This document shows positions 11,807-13,236 of a stretch of DNA of 13,236 nt, in pieces. The position numbers and the translations under genes are program-made. The notes under the pieces are model-generated. The model was not told where the DNA came from. It saw only the letters and a program-made list of their open reading frames with translations, and searched no databases. The number at the start of each line of letters is the position of its first letter. Position 1 is the first letter of the stretch. The stretch is from Kiritimatiellales bacterium (GTDB lineage: Bacteria > Verrucomicrobiota > Kiritimatiellia > Kiritimatiellales > Pontiellaceae): positions 1 to 13,236 of the forward strand of contig JAIPIO010000086.1 of assembly GCA_021734595.1 (NCBI GenBank). Direction: 5' to 3'.

Positions 11807-13236
11807 TTACAGCACCTTCGTTTGCTTATCGATTTTCAGTCCCGCTTTCTCGGCGGCGGTGATAGCGTCGGGGGAGCAGAGAACCGCAGTGGCGGACTGC
11901 TTCATGGCGGTATCGAGCACTTCGCCGAATGCGGCAAAATCCTTCTGGGTGGTGCCGAGCACTTCATCGCGTATTTGCTGGCGCTCTTCATCGGTGAAAT
12001 TTAGCAGGTAGCGGACGGTGTCGGAAAATCCTTTTGCATCCGGTAGTTGGTAGGAATCGAGTTGTCCGATCGCGCCGATAATGGATCGGGTGAGCTCGTC
12101 TTCATCCAGTTGGAGATTGCGCAGGTAGGCTCCCGTCTGGTCGTAAACATCAAGTGATGCCGCCAAGTTTGGATCGCGGTAGGAGGCAAAGGCGAAAACA
12201 CCTGAATAGCGGTCGAACGAGCACATGCCGCCGTAGGCGCCGCCCTGCACACGGATTTTTTCCCACAGCCAGGCGGTCTGCAGGTAGCGGGTGATGACCA
12301 GCGCGGACCCGTGCATTTTATAGCCGGTGTCAAACAGGTTGGCGGAGCGCCCCACATAGTTGACCATCGTCGGGGCAATCAGCGCCTCGGAGTTGGCGAA
12401 GGCGCCGGTTTTCCAATCCTTGGAAACAAAGTTTCCAGGGTTTGGAAGTTTTTCGATGAACGTTTCCAATGCCTGGAAAACGGCCGGTTGCGCCGCGGCA
12501 TCGGCAGTAACGTTCATTATAATATGATCCCGGTTGAGCAGGTTGCCCCTTATTTTTTCCAGCCTTTGGAAAACGGCCGGCCAGTCGGTTTCGATATCCT
12601 TGGCGAGCTGGCGCAGGAAGAAGATGGCGCTGACGCCGCCGAGTTGTTCGGCAATCCAGTGCGCTTCATTGTACTGCGCTTTCAGGCGCGTCATGACGGC
12701 AGAGTGGCCGCGCGGAACGATCGAGGTTTCCATGTCGGCCTTGTGCTCCAGCACAATCTGCTTGAAGCGTTCCTTGTCGTCGAAGTTCGGCAGCAGGAGC
12801 ACATCGTGCAGGATGTCGAGCAGCTCGGTCGTCTGGTCGAACATGCATTTTGAACGCAGGAAAAGACGGGTAACCCCGGTGTCGGAATCGCCGCGTGCGG
12901 AGAGCAGCGGCGAGGCGTAGATGCCGCCGGTCTTGCGGGCGATCCGCTGGGAAAGAGACACATAATCCTCCTTCTGCGTGCCCATTTCCAGCAGGGCGCT
13001 TCCGAGCAGGGCGACGTAGGGAATATCCGCTTCATCGAGGCCGTGCAGCTCGAACGAAATATCGAGGTAGAGGATGCCGTTGGTAAACAGGTCGTGCGTC
13101 AGTATCGTGGCATCGTGCAGTCCGCTTTTTCCGCGATCGACCAACCGGATTTTTTTATCGAGATCATCGCGATGGAGCAGCGGGAGTTTAGCGATGTCTT
13201 CCGGGGAATCGGGGGCGGCCTGCATCGCCATCAACC
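11807..13236 (-). CDS. PreP-like M16C metallopeptidase, C-terminal part
   Basis: This is a partial gene: about 476 codons are visible and the 5' part lies beyond the right edge. The visible portion matches the C-terminal half of presequence-protease-type (M16C) zinc peptidases, usually about 970-1000 aa. Its hallmark is LWEKIRVQGGAYGGMCSFDR (323-342, counting from the window edge), followed by YSGVFAFASYRDPN. The inverted HxxEH zinc site belongs to the N-terminal half and is not in view. Family members degrade short peptides in an enclosed chamber. Two similar helices carry PAVFQ.LE (219-226 and 250-257). The stop at 11807 is 141 bp from the regulator start, and I see no clear terminator between them. 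Confidence 0.88.
   Translation of the reverse strand, partial: LMAMQAAPDSPEDIAKLPLLHRDDLDKKIRLVDRGKSGLHDATILTHDLFTNGILYLDISFELHGLDEADIPYVALLGSALLEMGTQKEDYVSLSQRIARKTGGIYASPLLSARGDSDTGVTRLFLRSKCMFDQTTELLDILHDVLLLPNFDDKERFKQIVLEHKADMETSIVPRGHSAVMTRLKAQYNEAHWIAEQLGGVSAIFFLRQLAKDIETDWPAVFQRLEKIRGNLLNRDHIIMNVTADAAAQPAVFQALETFIEKLPNPGNFVSKDWKTGAFANSEALIAPTMVNYVGRSANLFDTGYKMHGSALVITRYLQTAWLWEKIRVQGGAYGGMCSFDRYSGVFAFASYRDPNLAASLDVYDQTGAYLRNLQLDEDELTRSIIGAIGQLDSYQLPDAKGFSDTVRYLLNFTDEERQQIRDEVLGTTQKDFAAFGEVLDTAMKQSATAVLCSPDAITAAEKAGLKIDKQTKVL

Noticed and set aside
12420..12435. TGGAAACAAAGTTTCC, resembling the arm repeat
   Set aside because: It lies inside the chromosomal M16 peptidase gene, matches only half of the repeat and is outside the element.
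12473..12581. 14-bp repeat TGGAAAACGGCCGG, two copies
   Set aside because: Explained by two similar protein helices (PAVFQ.LE) in the M16 peptidase.

Overview
The window looks like a Gram-negative bacterial chromosome carrying one small integrated element. The core genes (a periplasmic tail-specific protease, glucose-6-phosphate isomerase, a cation/proton antiporter, a PreP-type M16 peptidase) and the moderately high G+C content fit many lineages. A Kiritimatiellota/PVC-type host is my guess from overall gene flavour, not something the sequence proves.

Left chromosomal flank (1-3572): the 5' end of a prc/ctp-like protease gene (minus strand, cut by the window edge), then pgi and an antiporter gene only 8 bp apart (plus strand). 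A tRNA-Gly(CCC) gene with its own promoter follows.

Integrated element (about 3525-11048, 7,509 bp from attL to attR): it sits in the 3' half of the tRNA-Gly gene. attR is a 48-bp imperfect copy of the tRNA 3' half. Beside it, on the minus strand, are a tyrosine-recombinase integrase with its own terminator and then a tightly packed operon. The operon encodes an excisionase-like HTH protein, a zinc-ribbon protein, a 60-aa protein, a DnaD/lambda-O-like initiator, a DnaB-like helicase, a small membrane protein, a tandem RHH-like protein and a 94-aa unknown. Four of these junctions are stop/start overlaps or abutting codons. At the far end a minus-strand membrane-anchored protein converges with a plus-strand 97-aa ORF on one hairpin terminator. 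I see no capsid, terminase, relaxase, coupling-ATPase or known defence gene. The element therefore looks like a minimal integrating replicon, possibly a phage satellite or a mobilisable island using a helper.

The noncoding DNA of the element is organised. Both ends carry a perfect 22-bp repeat, each holding two TGGAAACA units, which look like integrase arm sites. The motif TAGGAYAC occurs five times, all inside the element and all in upstream or noncoding stretches, which suggests a shared operator. Five to six 11-12-bp direct repeats lie in the linker-coding part of the initiator gene, like the origin inside lambda O. The integrase has about 100 extra residues with an HTH-like segment between catalytic boxes. 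attL and attR differ by compensatory T-arm changes, so the present tRNA is probably a chimera whose 3' half came with the element.

Right chromosomal flank (11082-13236): a two-domain ArsR-like regulator (minus) with two near-identical 28-bp dyads over its promoter, then the C-terminal half of a PreP-like M16 metallopeptidase (minus, cut by the window edge).
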